From NCBI GenBank assembly GCA_016743995.1, contig JADGFG010000014.1, forward strand, positions 1-40,584: 40,584 nucleotides of DNA, written 5' to 3'. A program made the position numbers and the translations under genes. The stretch is from Kangiellaceae bacterium (GTDB taxonomy: Bacteria > Pseudomonadota > Gammaproteobacteria > Enterobacterales > Kangiellaceae). Shown here one piece after another: positions 26,372 through 34,840 of the stretch (position 1 is its first letter; every line of letters begins with the position of its first letter). The notes beneath the pieces are model-generated. The model was not told the DNA's origin and made no database searches. It saw nothing but the letters and a program-made list of their open reading frames with translations.

Positions 26372-27736
26372 ATGTTACACAGGATAAACCAGGCATTAAG
26401 TTCGGAACAGCAGCACCCTGTGTGCTATGACGGTTCCAACGTCATTCATTTAAGCCAGTTTAAAAGGGATGTTTCAGCGCTCTATGCAAAAATTATAGCA
26501 ACAAAATTTTCGCGTTGGTTAATTACAACGGAAAATTCCTATCTTTTTTTTGTGGCTCTGATTGCGGTATTTCAAGCGGAAAGAAAAGCGATTATCAGTG
26601 CGAATTTAACGCCGAGCTGGCGCCAGGGAATTGAATCTCAGTTTGATGCCATTATTTGTGAAACAATGCCTGCTGATTGTGATAAACCGGTAGTCGATTT
26701 TTCTTCCTGTCCTGTTAAAGCACCAATTATTGATGACTGGAAATTGAGCGGAACTGAAAGTATCATTTTTTATACCTCTGGTTCCACTGGTGTACCAAAA
26801 GCAATAAAAAAGTCGTTTAACTGTCTTTTAAAAGAGGTGGCTATACTTGAGCGGACATTTGGTCACCAATTTGATAACGCAATGGTTGTAGCTAGCGTAT
26901 CACCAATGCACATTTATGGACTACTGTTTAAGTTGTTATGGCCTTTTGTGACACAACGCTACTGGTATCAGGAAAAGATTGAATTTCCCGAACAACTCAA
27001 TACCGTTTCTAATAATAAGCTTGTTTTTATTTCCAGCCCGGCTTTTCTTTCCCGGTTAGATAAAAATCTGGCAATGCCGGAAATGGCAGCTATTTTTTCT
27101 TCAGGCGGGATGCTAGAGTATGAAGCTGCTCAGACTTCATTGCAGCAATTCTCCAGGTTACCTGTTGAAGTTTATGGCAGTACAGAAACTGGCGGAATTG
27201 CCTTTCGTCAGCAGACAGCGAATCAAACGCCCTGGCAACTCCTGGAAGGGGTACATGTTGAACAGTCACAACAGGAAATTCGATTATTTTCGTCCCATAT
27301 TTCACAGCAAGAAGGCATTGTACTCGATGACCGGCTTGTTTTTGATAAGGATGGTCGATTTACATTGGAAGGTAGAAAAGACCGCGTTATCAAACTGGAA
27401 GAAAAGCGAGTCTCTTTAACCGAGCTAGAACAGTTTGTTGAAAAAGATAGTCATGTGACACGTTGCATGGCACTAATGTTACCTGGAAAACGGAAAAGAA
27501 TTGGCGTTGTAATCTCTCTGTCTGAAGTTGGAAATGAACTTCATCAAAATCATGGAAAAGTATATATTGTCAGGTACTTGAAAAATTTAATGAGAGACCG
27601 TTTTGAACCGGTCACTATCCCTGGAAAATGGCGTATTATCAATGAGTTTCCGATGAATTCTCAGAGCAAAATTGATACGCATCGTTTAGTCAATCTGTTT
27701 AACCATAAGGAAAATCAGACGAATGGAATATCCTGA
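26372..27736 (+). CDS. apeH: AMP-binding aryl-acid ligase for starter loading (ApeH-like)
   Basis: A 454-residue ANL-superfamily ligase that would adenylate an aromatic acid and transfer it to an ACP. The P-loop-like motif FYTSGSTGVPKAIKK is at 133-147, YGSTETGG follows in the middle, and LEGRKDRVIKLEEKRVS is the hinge region. The C-terminal catalytic lysine is probably Lys433 in NSQSKIDTHR. The N-terminal domain is shorter than in CoA ligases, as is usual for this group. Substrate is presumably coumarate or cinnamate if the lyase further down supplies it, but 4-hydroxybenzoate is also possible. It overlaps the next gene by 14 bases. Confidence 0.85.
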   Translation: MLHRINQALSSEQQHPVCYDGSNVIHLSQFKRDVSALYAKIIATKFSRWLITTENSYLFFVALIAVFQAERKAIISANLTPSWRQGIESQFDAIICETMPADCDKPVVDFSSCPVKAPIIDDWKLSGTESIIFYTSGSTGVPKAIKKSFNCLLKEVAILERTFGHQFDNAMVVASVSPMHIYGLLFKLLWPFVTQRYWYQEKIEFPEQLNTVSNNKLVFISSPAFLSRLDKNLAMPEMAAIFSSGGMLEYEAAQTSLQQFSRLPVEVYGSTETGGIAFRQQTANQTPWQLLEGVHVEQSQQEIRLFSSHISQQEGIVLDDRLVFDKDGRFTLEGRKDRVIKLEEKRVSLTELEQFVEKDSHVTRCMALMLPGKRKRIGVVISLSEVGNELHQNHGKVYIVRYLKNLMRDRFEPVTIPGKWRIINEFPMNSQSKIDTHRLVNLFNHKENQTNGIS

Positions 27737-28061
27737 AATACGTCATCAAGAATCTAGTGAAAACACTGTTACATTAAGCTTGTTTATCGGTGAGGAACTT
27801 AATGCTTTTAAAGGACATTTTGATTCGGCACCTATTGTTCCTGGCGTTGTTCAAATAAAGTGGGTCATTGAATTTGCAAAAAGATATCTGTGCAATAATG
27901 TGGCACCAGGGGTTGATAGCATCGAAAAGCTAAAATTTCAGCAGGTTATTCAGCCTGGTAATATGATTAGTTTACAGATTGAATTGTCAAACAATAAACT
28001 GCTGTTTTCGTTTAGCGCTGAGGAAGATAAATATTCTTCCGGAAAAATTGTGATCGCCTGA
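27723..28061 (+). CDS. apeI: Hotdog-fold 3-hydroxyacyl-ACP dehydratase (ApeI-like)
   Basis: A 112-residue FabZ-type hotdog protein with KGHFDSAPIVPGVVQIKW at 30-47; His32 is the catalytic histidine of the FabZ pattern (GHF). In aryl-polyene systems ApeI is reported to work with ApeP to form the double bonds; that pairing is from memory. It overlaps apeH by 14 bases. The next ATG follows its TGA directly, so tight coupling is likely. Confidence 0.85.
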   Translation: MEYPEIRHQESSENTVTLSLFIGEELNAFKGHFDSAPIVPGVVQIKWVIEFAKRYLCNNVAPGVDSIEKLKFQQVIQPGNMISLQIELSNNKLLFSFSAEEDKYSSGKIVIA

Positions 28062-29765
28062 ATGAGTTCTTATTCTGCCTGCATTGTGATACCTAACTAC
28101 AACCATTGCAGAGGTTTTAGAGGTATTGTCGAAACATTACTGAGTTTTAATCTTCCTATAATCATTGTTAATGATGGAAGTAATACTGAAACTACCACCT
28201 TGTTGGAGAGTGTAAACAAGGATTATGCACTGGTTTCTCTGCGCTCGCTTTCAGAAAATCAGGGAAAGGGAGGAGCTGTAATTGAAGGTATGTTATTCGC
28301 ATTTAACGCTGGTTACACCCATGCGCTTCAGATTGATGCTGATGGACAACACGATTTACAGGATATTTCTCGATTTTTTGAAGCCAGTCAGTCAGAGATG
28401 AAAACAATCATTTGTGGACGCCCTGTTTATGATGAAAGCGTACCGCTGGGAAGGTTGCTCCCAAGGTACATTACTCATTTCTGGGTCTGGGTAGAAACCC
28501 TGAGCTTTGAAATTAAAGATTCGATGTGCGGTTTTCGGGTGTACCCACTTGCCAGTTTGATAGATGTCTTACGTAATGAGTCTGTCGGAAAAAGAATGGA
28601 TTTTGATACTGAGGTATTGGTCAGATTATACTGGCGAAATGCTACTTTTAATTTCTTGCCGACTAAAGTTATTTACCCAGAAGATGGTGAGTCTCGTTTT
28701 CGCCTGCTTTACGATAACTGGTTAATTACCAAAATGCATACTCGATTATTCTTTGGGATGTTATATCGGTTTCCGAGACTTCTACGGAATAAATGGAGAA
28801 AGCGAATTGCCTCAGCAAAAAAGTCAGAACATTGGGGGGTAAGAAAAGAAAAAGGAAGTTTTACAGGCATAAAAATTCTGATCTGGATTTATAAAGTTCT
28901 GGGCCGTAAAGTTTTCTCAATTTTATTACATCCTGTCATTGCCTATTTTGTACTGACATCTCGTTCTGCCAGAGAGTCATCCAGAGAGTACTTGCAACAG
29001 ATTGCCAGGCATCAGAAGTCTGTTAAGTCGGTAAATCTGCTCAGGATCTATCAGCATTTTTACCAGTTTGGTTCTTCAGCGATTGATAAAATTGCTTGTT
29101 GGCTGGGAGATATCAAACGAAGTGATGTTAAAGTACATGGGGAGCAGTTTATTCAACAAGTGGCGGACTCTGGTAAAGGGGCTGTTTTTTTAGGCTCTCA
29201 CCTGGGGAATCTTGAGCTGTGCAGAGCTTTAGGGTTAAAGTCTGAAAAAATCAAAATTAATGCCGTCGTTTTTAATAAACATGCGCCTAAATTCCAGAAG
29301 AGTCTGAGTGAAAGCAGTGCTAACGTTAATCTCAATCTTATCCATGTAGAATCGATAGGTATTGATACCGCAATATTATTGAAGGACAAAGTGGAACAGG
29401 GAGAAGTCGTTATAATTGTTGGTGATCGCACTTCTCTGAGTAGTGTGGGGCGAGTTCATTATGTGGATTTTCTGGGAAAAAAAGCACCATTTGCAGAGGG
29501 GCCACATATTTTAGCTGGTTTATTAGAATGTCCGGTTTATCTATTATTTTGTATCAAACAAAATGATGTTTATAATGTTTATCTGGAGCACTTTGCAGAT
29601 AGCTTGAAATTTAAGAGAAATACAAGAAATAAAGAGTTGGCTGATGTGGTCCAGAAATTTGCCCATCGGCTTAGTTATTATTGTCAAAAAGCACCACTTC
29701 AGTGGTTTAATTTTTATGATTTCTGGTGTGCTGATAGCGCTGATAAAATCCAGAGAAAAGACTAG
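28062..29765 (+). CDS. apeJ: Fused family 2 glycosyltransferase and LpxL-type acyltransferase (ApeJ-like)
   Basis: A 567-residue bifunctional enzyme. Residues 1-240 are a GT-A glycosyltransferase (ACIVIPNYNHCRGF, NDGS at 37-40, QIDADGQHD with Asp92 and Asp94). After a membrane-proximal linker and a hydrophobic helix near residue 290-305 (KVFSILLHPVIAYFVL), residues 320-560 resemble the LpxL/HtrB lauroyltransferase family, with GSHLGNLELCR near 377-387 and VIIVGDRTS near 446-454. Fusions of this type occur in aryl-polyene operons and may build the lipid anchor of the pigment; that role is inferred. The start directly follows the apeI stop. Confidence 0.85.
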   Translation: MSSYSACIVIPNYNHCRGFRGIVETLLSFNLPIIIVNDGSNTETTTLLESVNKDYALVSLRSLSENQGKGGAVIEGMLFAFNAGYTHALQIDADGQHDLQDISRFFEASQSEMKTIICGRPVYDESVPLGRLLPRYITHFWVWVETLSFEIKDSMCGFRVYPLASLIDVLRNESVGKRMDFDTEVLVRLYWRNATFNFLPTKVIYPEDGESRFRLLYDNWLITKMHTRLFFGMLYRFPRLLRNKWRKRIASAKKSEHWGVRKEKGSFTGIKILIWIYKVLGRKVFSILLHPVIAYFVLTSRSARESSREYLQQIARHQKSVKSVNLLRIYQHFYQFGSSAIDKIACWLGDIKRSDVKVHGEQFIQQVADSGKGAVFLGSHLGNLELCRALGLKSEKIKINAVVFNKHAPKFQKSLSESSANVNLNLIHVESIGIDTAILLKDKVEQGEVVIIVGDRTSLSSVGRVHYVDFLGKKAPFAEGPHILAGLLECPVYLLFCIKQNDVYNVYLEHFADSLKFKRNTRNKELADVVQKFAHRLSYYCQKAPLQWFNFYDFWCADSADKIQRKD

Positions 29766-29784
29766 AGTTGATTAGAGAAAAATC

Positions 29785-31386
29785 ATGTTAGTAGAAAATG
29801 ATACAAAGAAAAACATAAAGCAAACTATAAAGCAAAAGACTCTGGATGAGCCAGTTGTTTTTGGTGAGTCACATCTGACCATTGAAGATGTCGTTGGGAT
29901 TGCCATTGATAATCGAAATGTTGCGCTCAATGAAGCCGACTCATTCTATAAGCACGTGACATCGGGTGCAGAATTTCTGGAACGACTGTTGAAAGAGGAT
30001 GGTGTCATTTATGGCGTGACAACAGGCTATGGTGATTCATGTACGGTTCAGGTTCCATTAGATAAAGTGGATGAACTGCCACTACATCTGACGCGTTTTC
30101 ATGGCTGTGGTCTGGGCAAATTTTTTAACACGGCTGAGGGCCGGGCGATTTTAGCAACTCGTTTAGCCTCGCTGAGTCAGGGAGTTTCCGGGGTACGGTG
30201 GAAATTGTTACAACAGTTTGTCACTTTGATCAATAAAAATATCATTCCAGTCATTCCGCAGGAAGGCTCTGTTGGCGCTAGTGGTGACTTAACCCCACTT
30301 TCCTATGTGGCAGCGACATTAATTGGGGAAAGAAAAGTTTATTTCAAAGAAAAAGAGAGAAACACGATTGATGTTTTTAAAGAGTCCGGTATCGAACCTC
30401 TAAAATTAAAGCCAAAAGAAGGGCTTGCCGTCATGAATGGTACCGCCGTAATGACGGCGCTTGCTTGTCTGGCTTATTCTCGAGCGGAGTATTTAACACG
30501 CTTGTGCGCAAGAATTACTTCAATTTGTTCGTTAGCATTAAAAGGAAATAGCCATCACTTTGATGATATTTTATTTAGTGTGAAACCCCACCCGGGACAA
30601 AATCAGATTGCCAGCTGGATTCGTGAAGATTTACATCATGAGCATCACCCCAGAAATTCATCTCGGCTACAGGATCGCTATTCAATTCGATGTGCGCCCC
30701 ATGTGATTGGCGTGTGTCGTGATGCGCTCCCCTGGATGCGCCAGATGATAGAGATTGAACTGAATAGCGCCAATGATAATCCCATTATCGATGGTCCCGG
30801 AGAACATGTACTTCATGGCGGACATTTTTATGGGGGTCATATTGCTTTTGTGATGGACTCATTAAAGAATTGTGTCGCAAACCTGGCTGACCTGATGGAC
30901 AGACAAATGGCATTGCTAATGGATAACAAGTTTAATAATGGACTGCCAAACAATTTGTCCGCCGCCAGCGCAGATAGAAAAATGTTGAATCATGGTTTTA
31001 AGGCAGTTCAGATAGCTGTGAGTGCCTGGACTGCAGAGGCGCTAAAAAATACCATGCCTGCCAGTGTTTTTTCTCGTTCAACGGAATGTCATAACCAGGA
31101 TAAAGTCAGTATGGGAACCATTTCTGCGCGAGACTGTATTCGAGTGCTGGAGCTGACAGAGCAAGTGGCTGCAGCTTTATTGATGTCAAGTGTCCAGGGA
31201 TTACATTTAAGGCTAGATCAGAAAGAGCTTGAAGAAAGCTCGCTGTCTGACTCGGTGAAGCAAACCAGAAATGAAGTTTTTGCGGAGTTTGAACTTTTAA
31301 CCGAAGACAGACCGCTGGATGACGACTTACGAAAATTTATAAGTCTTATACAGCAACAATCATGGACTATGTATCCTGAAGAATGA
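29785..31386 (+). CDS. MIO-dependent aromatic amino-acid ammonia-lyase (HAL/PAL/TAL family)
   Basis: A 533-residue lyase that would remove ammonia from an aromatic amino acid to give a cinnamate-type acid. The MIO prosthetic triad is Ala165-Ser166-Gly167 in GSVGASGDLTPL. The catalytic tyrosine is Tyr76 in IYGVTTGYG. Length matches bacterial HAL/TAL (about 510-540). By my alignment the residues controlling substrate choice are Phe105-His106 (TRFHGCGLG), against Ser-His in histidine lyases and His-Leu in tyrosine lyases. It is not near any hut gene. Within this operon it most likely makes the aromatic starter for ApeH. Tyrosine as substrate is the usual expectation for such operons. Confidence 0.85.
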   Translation: MLVENDTKKNIKQTIKQKTLDEPVVFGESHLTIEDVVGIAIDNRNVALNEADSFYKHVTSGAEFLERLLKEDGVIYGVTTGYGDSCTVQVPLDKVDELPLHLTRFHGCGLGKFFNTAEGRAILATRLASLSQGVSGVRWKLLQQFVTLINKNIIPVIPQEGSVGASGDLTPLSYVAATLIGERKVYFKEKERNTIDVFKESGIEPLKLKPKEGLAVMNGTAVMTALACLAYSRAEYLTRLCARITSICSLALKGNSHHFDDILFSVKPHPGQNQIASWIREDLHHEHHPRNSSRLQDRYSIRCAPHVIGVCRDALPWMRQMIEIELNSANDNPIIDGPGEHVLHGGHFYGGHIAFVMDSLKNCVANLADLMDRQMALLMDNKFNNGLPNNLSAASADRKMLNHGFKAVQIAVSAWTAEALKNTMPASVFSRSTECHNQDKVSMGTISARDCIRVLELTEQVAAALLMSSVQGLHLRLDQKELEESSLSDSVKQTRNEVFAEFELLTEDRPLDDDLRKFISLIQQQSWTMYPEE

Positions 31387-31436
31387 TTGTCTATCGTGTT
31401 TGCAGGAATTAATAGCGTATTGTCGAGGTATCAGTG

Positions 31437-31862
31437 ATGACGGTAAATCATTTTGCAGAGCTAACGATTCAGGTACCATTTTATGATCTGGATCCAATGA
31501 GCATTGTCTGGCATGGGAATTATGTGAAGTACTTTGAGAAAGTGCGCTGTAAGTTGCTCTCTCAAATTAACTATGATTATTGTGAAATGCGTGACTCAGG
31601 TTATATCTGGCCGATTATTGATATGAGGTTAAAGTATATAAACTCTGCAACTTTTGGTCAGGAACTACGCTGTGTTGCGACACTTTCTGAATATGAAAAT
31701 CGTTTAAAAATAAATTATGAAATTTTTTGTAAAAAGACACAGAAAAGAATGACTAAAGGTTACACCATTCAGGTTGCGGTTAATATTAAGAGTCAGGAAA
31801 TGCAACTGGTTTCACCGGATGTGTTGTTGCGTAAACTGGGGGTGAAAAATGAACAGGGTTAA
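31437..31862 (+). CDS. apeK: Hotdog thioesterase, 4-hydroxybenzoyl-CoA type (ApeK-like)
   Basis: A 141-residue thioesterase with PFYDLDPMSIVWHGNYVKYF near residues 14-33. Asp19 is at the position of the catalytic aspartate of the 4HBT family, and His26-Gly-Asn-Tyr continue the family block. It would release a polyene acid or clear misprimed ACPs. ATG at 31437 and GTG at 31434 are both possible; GAGG lies upstream at usable spacing for either. It overlaps the next gene by 14 bases. Confidence 0.85.
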   Translation: MTVNHFAELTIQVPFYDLDPMSIVWHGNYVKYFEKVRCKLLSQINYDYCEMRDSGYIWPIIDMRLKYINSATFGQELRCVATLSEYENRLKINYEIFCKKTQKRMTKGYTIQVAVNIKSQEMQLVSPDVLLRKLGVKNEQG

Positions 31863-32514
31863 TCTTTGTTTAATATTGGTACTTCTTTTTTCTTTTAACA
31901 GCACCGCCTGTGAGTTAAGAGATATTAATGAAAAAGTAAAAAGTAATCATCTTGCAGCGGAATTTAAACAATCAAAGGTTATTAAAGCGCTATCCAGACC
32001 ATTGCTTTCGAAAGGTTACATCTGGTTCGGGGAAACTGAACAGCTTATCTGGCAGGTTATTTCGCCACTAAAATCAACCATGGTTATTCAACCAGGAAAA
32101 ATAAAGCAGTTTGATAAAAATGATAACCCGCTAAAACTCCATGTGAATAGTATGGCTACAGATTTATCAAATGTTTTTTTTAAATTGCTGGTTGGTGATT
32201 TTTCTTCCTTGTCTGATACCTTCAAGATAGCGGCCGAATGTCAAAAAGCGGGTTGGAAGTTGAAACTAAACCCGCGAACGCCACAATTATCCAGAATAAT
32301 TAATCAAATTGAAGTTATTGGCAATGAAAAACTGGAAGCCATTATGATTGAAGAGAAACGTGGCGATCATACAACGATTGAATTGTTTAACTCGACTCAA
32401 ATAACCGAAGACAATTTTAAGCGCTATCTGAAAGACAGTCAGAAAGAACGTCGGAAAGACAGTCGGAAAGATAGTCAGAAAAAAGACAACGAGATTCAGC
32501 GTGATAAAAAGTAA
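31849..32514 (+). CDS. apeL: LolA-like outer-membrane lipoprotein carrier homologue (ApeL-like)
   Basis: A 221-residue periplasmic protein with a signal peptide (MNRVNLCLILVLLFSFNSTA). The mature part has a LolA-like beta profile: HLAAEFKQSKVIKALSRPL, then YIWFGETEQLIWQVISP. Such proteins probably shuttle the finished polyene lipid through the periplasm with the exporter encoded next. The last 28 residues are a charged tail built from a 12-base DNA repeat (KDSQ, KERR, KDSR, KDSQ) and are not part of the fold. The gene overlaps both neighbours by 14 bases. Confidence 0.8.
   Translation: MNRVNLCLILVLLFSFNSTACELRDINEKVKSNHLAAEFKQSKVIKALSRPLLSKGYIWFGETEQLIWQVISPLKSTMVIQPGKIKQFDKNDNPLKLHVNSMATDLSNVFFKLLVGDFSSLSDTFKIAAECQKAGWKLKLNPRTPQLSRIINQIEVIGNEKLEAIMIEEKRGDHTTIELFNSTQITEDNFKRYLKDSQKERRKDSRKDSQKKDNEIQRDKK
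32431..32478 (+). repeat. In-frame 12-nt repeat x 4 at the 3' end of apeL
   Basis: Units AAAGACAGTCAG, AAAGAACGTCGG, AAAGACAGTCGG, AAAGATAGTCAG start at 32431, 32443, 32455 and 32467. They encode four charged tetrapeptides and lie just before the overlap with the next gene. Confidence 0.85.
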
Positions 32515-34840
32515 AAGTCGAGTTTTACTCTGGATTTCCGCATTAGCCGCTATTTTACTGTTTGCAGGCCTGAGTGTTCATAATGGTGTTGCAGTCGAAA
32601 GCAATATCCTTAAGCTACTACCCAATACTGAGCAGGATAAGTTCAGCGAAAAAGCTTTTCAACAGTTTACCGAAAGAAATATGTCACGAATGGTCTTTCT
32701 TGTGGCAAATCGCGATAAGCAGGCTGCTAAAGAATCTGCTGGTGAATTGATTACGGCTTTAAAAGAAAGTGGTACTGTGAGTGCTGTGGACTATCATCTT
32801 TCAGCCAGTGAAAAGATGCAGTCAGGAAAGTATGGGTTTGATAATCGCTATTGGTTATTGTCTGAAAAAGACGAAGCTTTATTAAAGTCAGAACAATTTG
32901 AGAATTTTTCAGATACCGTCATTCAACAAATTTATTCTCCGCTATCTGCTGGCCTTATCGACCTTGTGAGCAGAGATCCATTTTTATTGTCTATCAGGTT
33001 TGCCAGTAGTGCCAGCAATAACTTACAGGACATGCTTCCCGATGAAGATTTCTGGGTCATTAACAAAGAGGGTATCTATTATGTTGTTATATCCGCCCAG
33101 TTAAATGCCAGTGCTTTTTCTGCAGAGTTACAGCAAAGTTTAAACCATACGCTCAGTCGGGTAGAGTCGGGGTGGTGTCAATCAGAAAGAGATTCTTGCC
33201 TGTATCGTAGTGGAACCGTTTTTTATGCTGGCAAAGCGCAAGAAACTGCTCGTGATGAAATATCGACTATTGGAACAGGTTCTATACTTCTGATTATTGC
33301 CCTGGTTATCTTTGCTTTTTGCAGTATCAAACCCTTGTTTTTTATTTTGCTGACAATCGCTGTAGGTATTGTGACGGGATTTGTCAGCGTATTGTATTTA
33401 TTTGAAAGTATTCATCTGTTAACGATTGTTTTTGGTGCCAGTTTAATTGGCGTTGCTGTAGATTACGCTTTCCATTATTTTGCGGTAGGCTCAAAGGTTG
33501 CCGGGCCGGAGCGTATCAGGAAAATATTTCCAGCAATTACTCTGGGTTTAATCTCCAGTGTCATTGGTTATCTGTCATTGTTAACGGCTCCTTTTCCAGG
33601 TTTTCGTCAGATGGGGGTGTTTTGTATTTTCGGCCTTATTGCTGCGTATCTGACTGTTGTATTATTATTGCCAGCGCTTAAAATAAAGTACAATGTTCGA
33701 AGTAGCTTACTATGCTATTGCAAAAAAACACTAAACTATATTGAACAAAAGGTATCACTCAAGCTTTTTATCCTGCTATTGATTATTCCTGTCTTTTGTC
33801 TGACCCGATATTATCATTTACCTGAACAAAGTGATGATATCAGACAGTTTCAAAATGTTGATATTGAATTAAAAACGCAGCAGAAGGTTATCGAATCCAT
33901 ATTGGAACTGCCTGTCGCCAATCAGTTTTATCTGGTCAAAGGTAAAGATATCGAGTCTCTGTTAACTAATATTGACAAAGCAGGTATTGAGCTGGGTAAG
34001 CTGGTTGAAAAAAATATAATCGAAGGATATACCACAATATCTGACTGGTTTCCTGCCAAACGACGACAAGCCCGTTCGTATCAGTTATATGAAAAGCTCT
34101 ATCAGTCCACTGGGTTTGAGCGGCTTATTGAAGCGGGTATTTTAAGTCAGCCGCAGGCAGAAGAACTTAAACAGCAATTTTTTCAAAACAAAAACTCCAG
34201 CATAAATATTGATAGCTGGTTAAACATGCCGATAGGAAAAGCACAATCTCATTTGTGGTTAGGGCAAATAGAAGGTTTTTACGCTGCGATTATTCCGGTT
34301 ACCGGGATAAGCAAGCTTGAAAAACTGCAGGATATCAGCAGCATGATTACCTTTGTTGATAAGGTTGCAAAAGTCTCAGATTTATTAAGTATTTATAAAT
34401 CGAAGGCGTTCAACCTGCTACTGCTGGCTATCGGTTTGATCTTTGTCTTGCTTTTATTTCGTTATAAAGGGGTTAATGCCTGTTTTATTATATCAGTCCC
34501 CCTGATTGCTATTGCCAGTGCCATTGCAGGAACTGCGTTACTCGATATTAATCTTTCTTTGTTTAATACGCTCGCATTATTTCTGATTGCAGGCATTGGA
34601 ATTGATTATGGACTCTTTTTTGCGGAGTCGAATGAGTCAGAGGGTAATACGCTATTGGCTGTTATGTTGTCGGCAACCACAACATTGTTGTCTTTTGGGC
34701 TTTTATCCTTTAGCCAGACGCCAGCTATTACCGCATTTGGAGTGACTATGTTGATAGGAATCAGTATGTCATTGCTAACTTCCCTTATTATTGGTGCTTT
34801 AATCGCCCAGTCCAGGAAATCAAAGAATGAGAACAGATAA
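32501..34840 (+). CDS. apeM: MMPL/RND-type exporter of the polyene (ApeM-like)
   Basis: A 779-residue polytopic transporter. It has two halves, each with a periplasmic loop followed by a group of five to six helices, with hydrophobic cores near residues 255-395 and 640-775. An N-terminal helix (LLWISALAAILLFAGLSVHN) is followed by the loop starting ESNILKLLPNTEQDKF, typical of this family. It likely moves the polyene lipid out of the inner membrane and pairs with the LolA-like protein. The start is GTG at 32501, inside the upstream gene by 14 bases. It overlaps the FAD enzyme by 14 bases. Confidence 0.85.
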   Translation: MIKSKSRVLLWISALAAILLFAGLSVHNGVAVESNILKLLPNTEQDKFSEKAFQQFTERNMSRMVFLVANRDKQAAKESAGELITALKESGTVSAVDYHLSASEKMQSGKYGFDNRYWLLSEKDEALLKSEQFENFSDTVIQQIYSPLSAGLIDLVSRDPFLLSIRFASSASNNLQDMLPDEDFWVINKEGIYYVVISAQLNASAFSAELQQSLNHTLSRVESGWCQSERDSCLYRSGTVFYAGKAQETARDEISTIGTGSILLIIALVIFAFCSIKPLFFILLTIAVGIVTGFVSVLYLFESIHLLTIVFGASLIGVAVDYAFHYFAVGSKVAGPERIRKIFPAITLGLISSVIGYLSLLTAPFPGFRQMGVFCIFGLIAAYLTVVLLLPALKIKYNVRSSLLCYCKKTLNYIEQKVSLKLFILLLIIPVFCLTRYYHLPEQSDDIRQFQNVDIELKTQQKVIESILELPVANQFYLVKGKDIESLLTNIDKAGIELGKLVEKNIIEGYTTISDWFPAKRRQARSYQLYEKLYQSTGFERLIEAGILSQPQAEELKQQFFQNKNSSINIDSWLNMPIGKAQSHLWLGQIEGFYAAIIPVTGISKLEKLQDISSMITFVDKVAKVSDLLSIYKSKAFNLLLLAIGLIFVLLLFRYKGVNACFIISVPLIAIASAIAGTALLDINLSLFNTLALFLIAGIGIDYGLFFAESNESEGNTLLAVMLSATTTLLSFGLLSFSQTPAITAFGVTMLIGISMSLLTSLIIGALIAQSRKSKNENR

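Noticed and set aside
29760-29779. Two 10-base copies at the apeJ stop (GACTAGAGTT, GATTAGAGAA)
   Set aside because: Only seven of ten positions match and there are only two units, so chance is a sufficient explanation, although the first unit does hold the stop codon.
29785-31386. Histidine ammonia-lyase HutH of histidine degradation
   Set aside because: No hutU, hutI or hutG is adjacent, the selectivity residues differ from HutH by my alignment, and the gene is locked by short spacing in a polyene operon.
31849-32514. Housekeeping LolA
   Set aside because: It sits between a thioesterase and an MMPL exporter in the aryl-polyene operon and carries a repeat-built tail. The general lipoprotein carrier is normally elsewhere in the chromosome.
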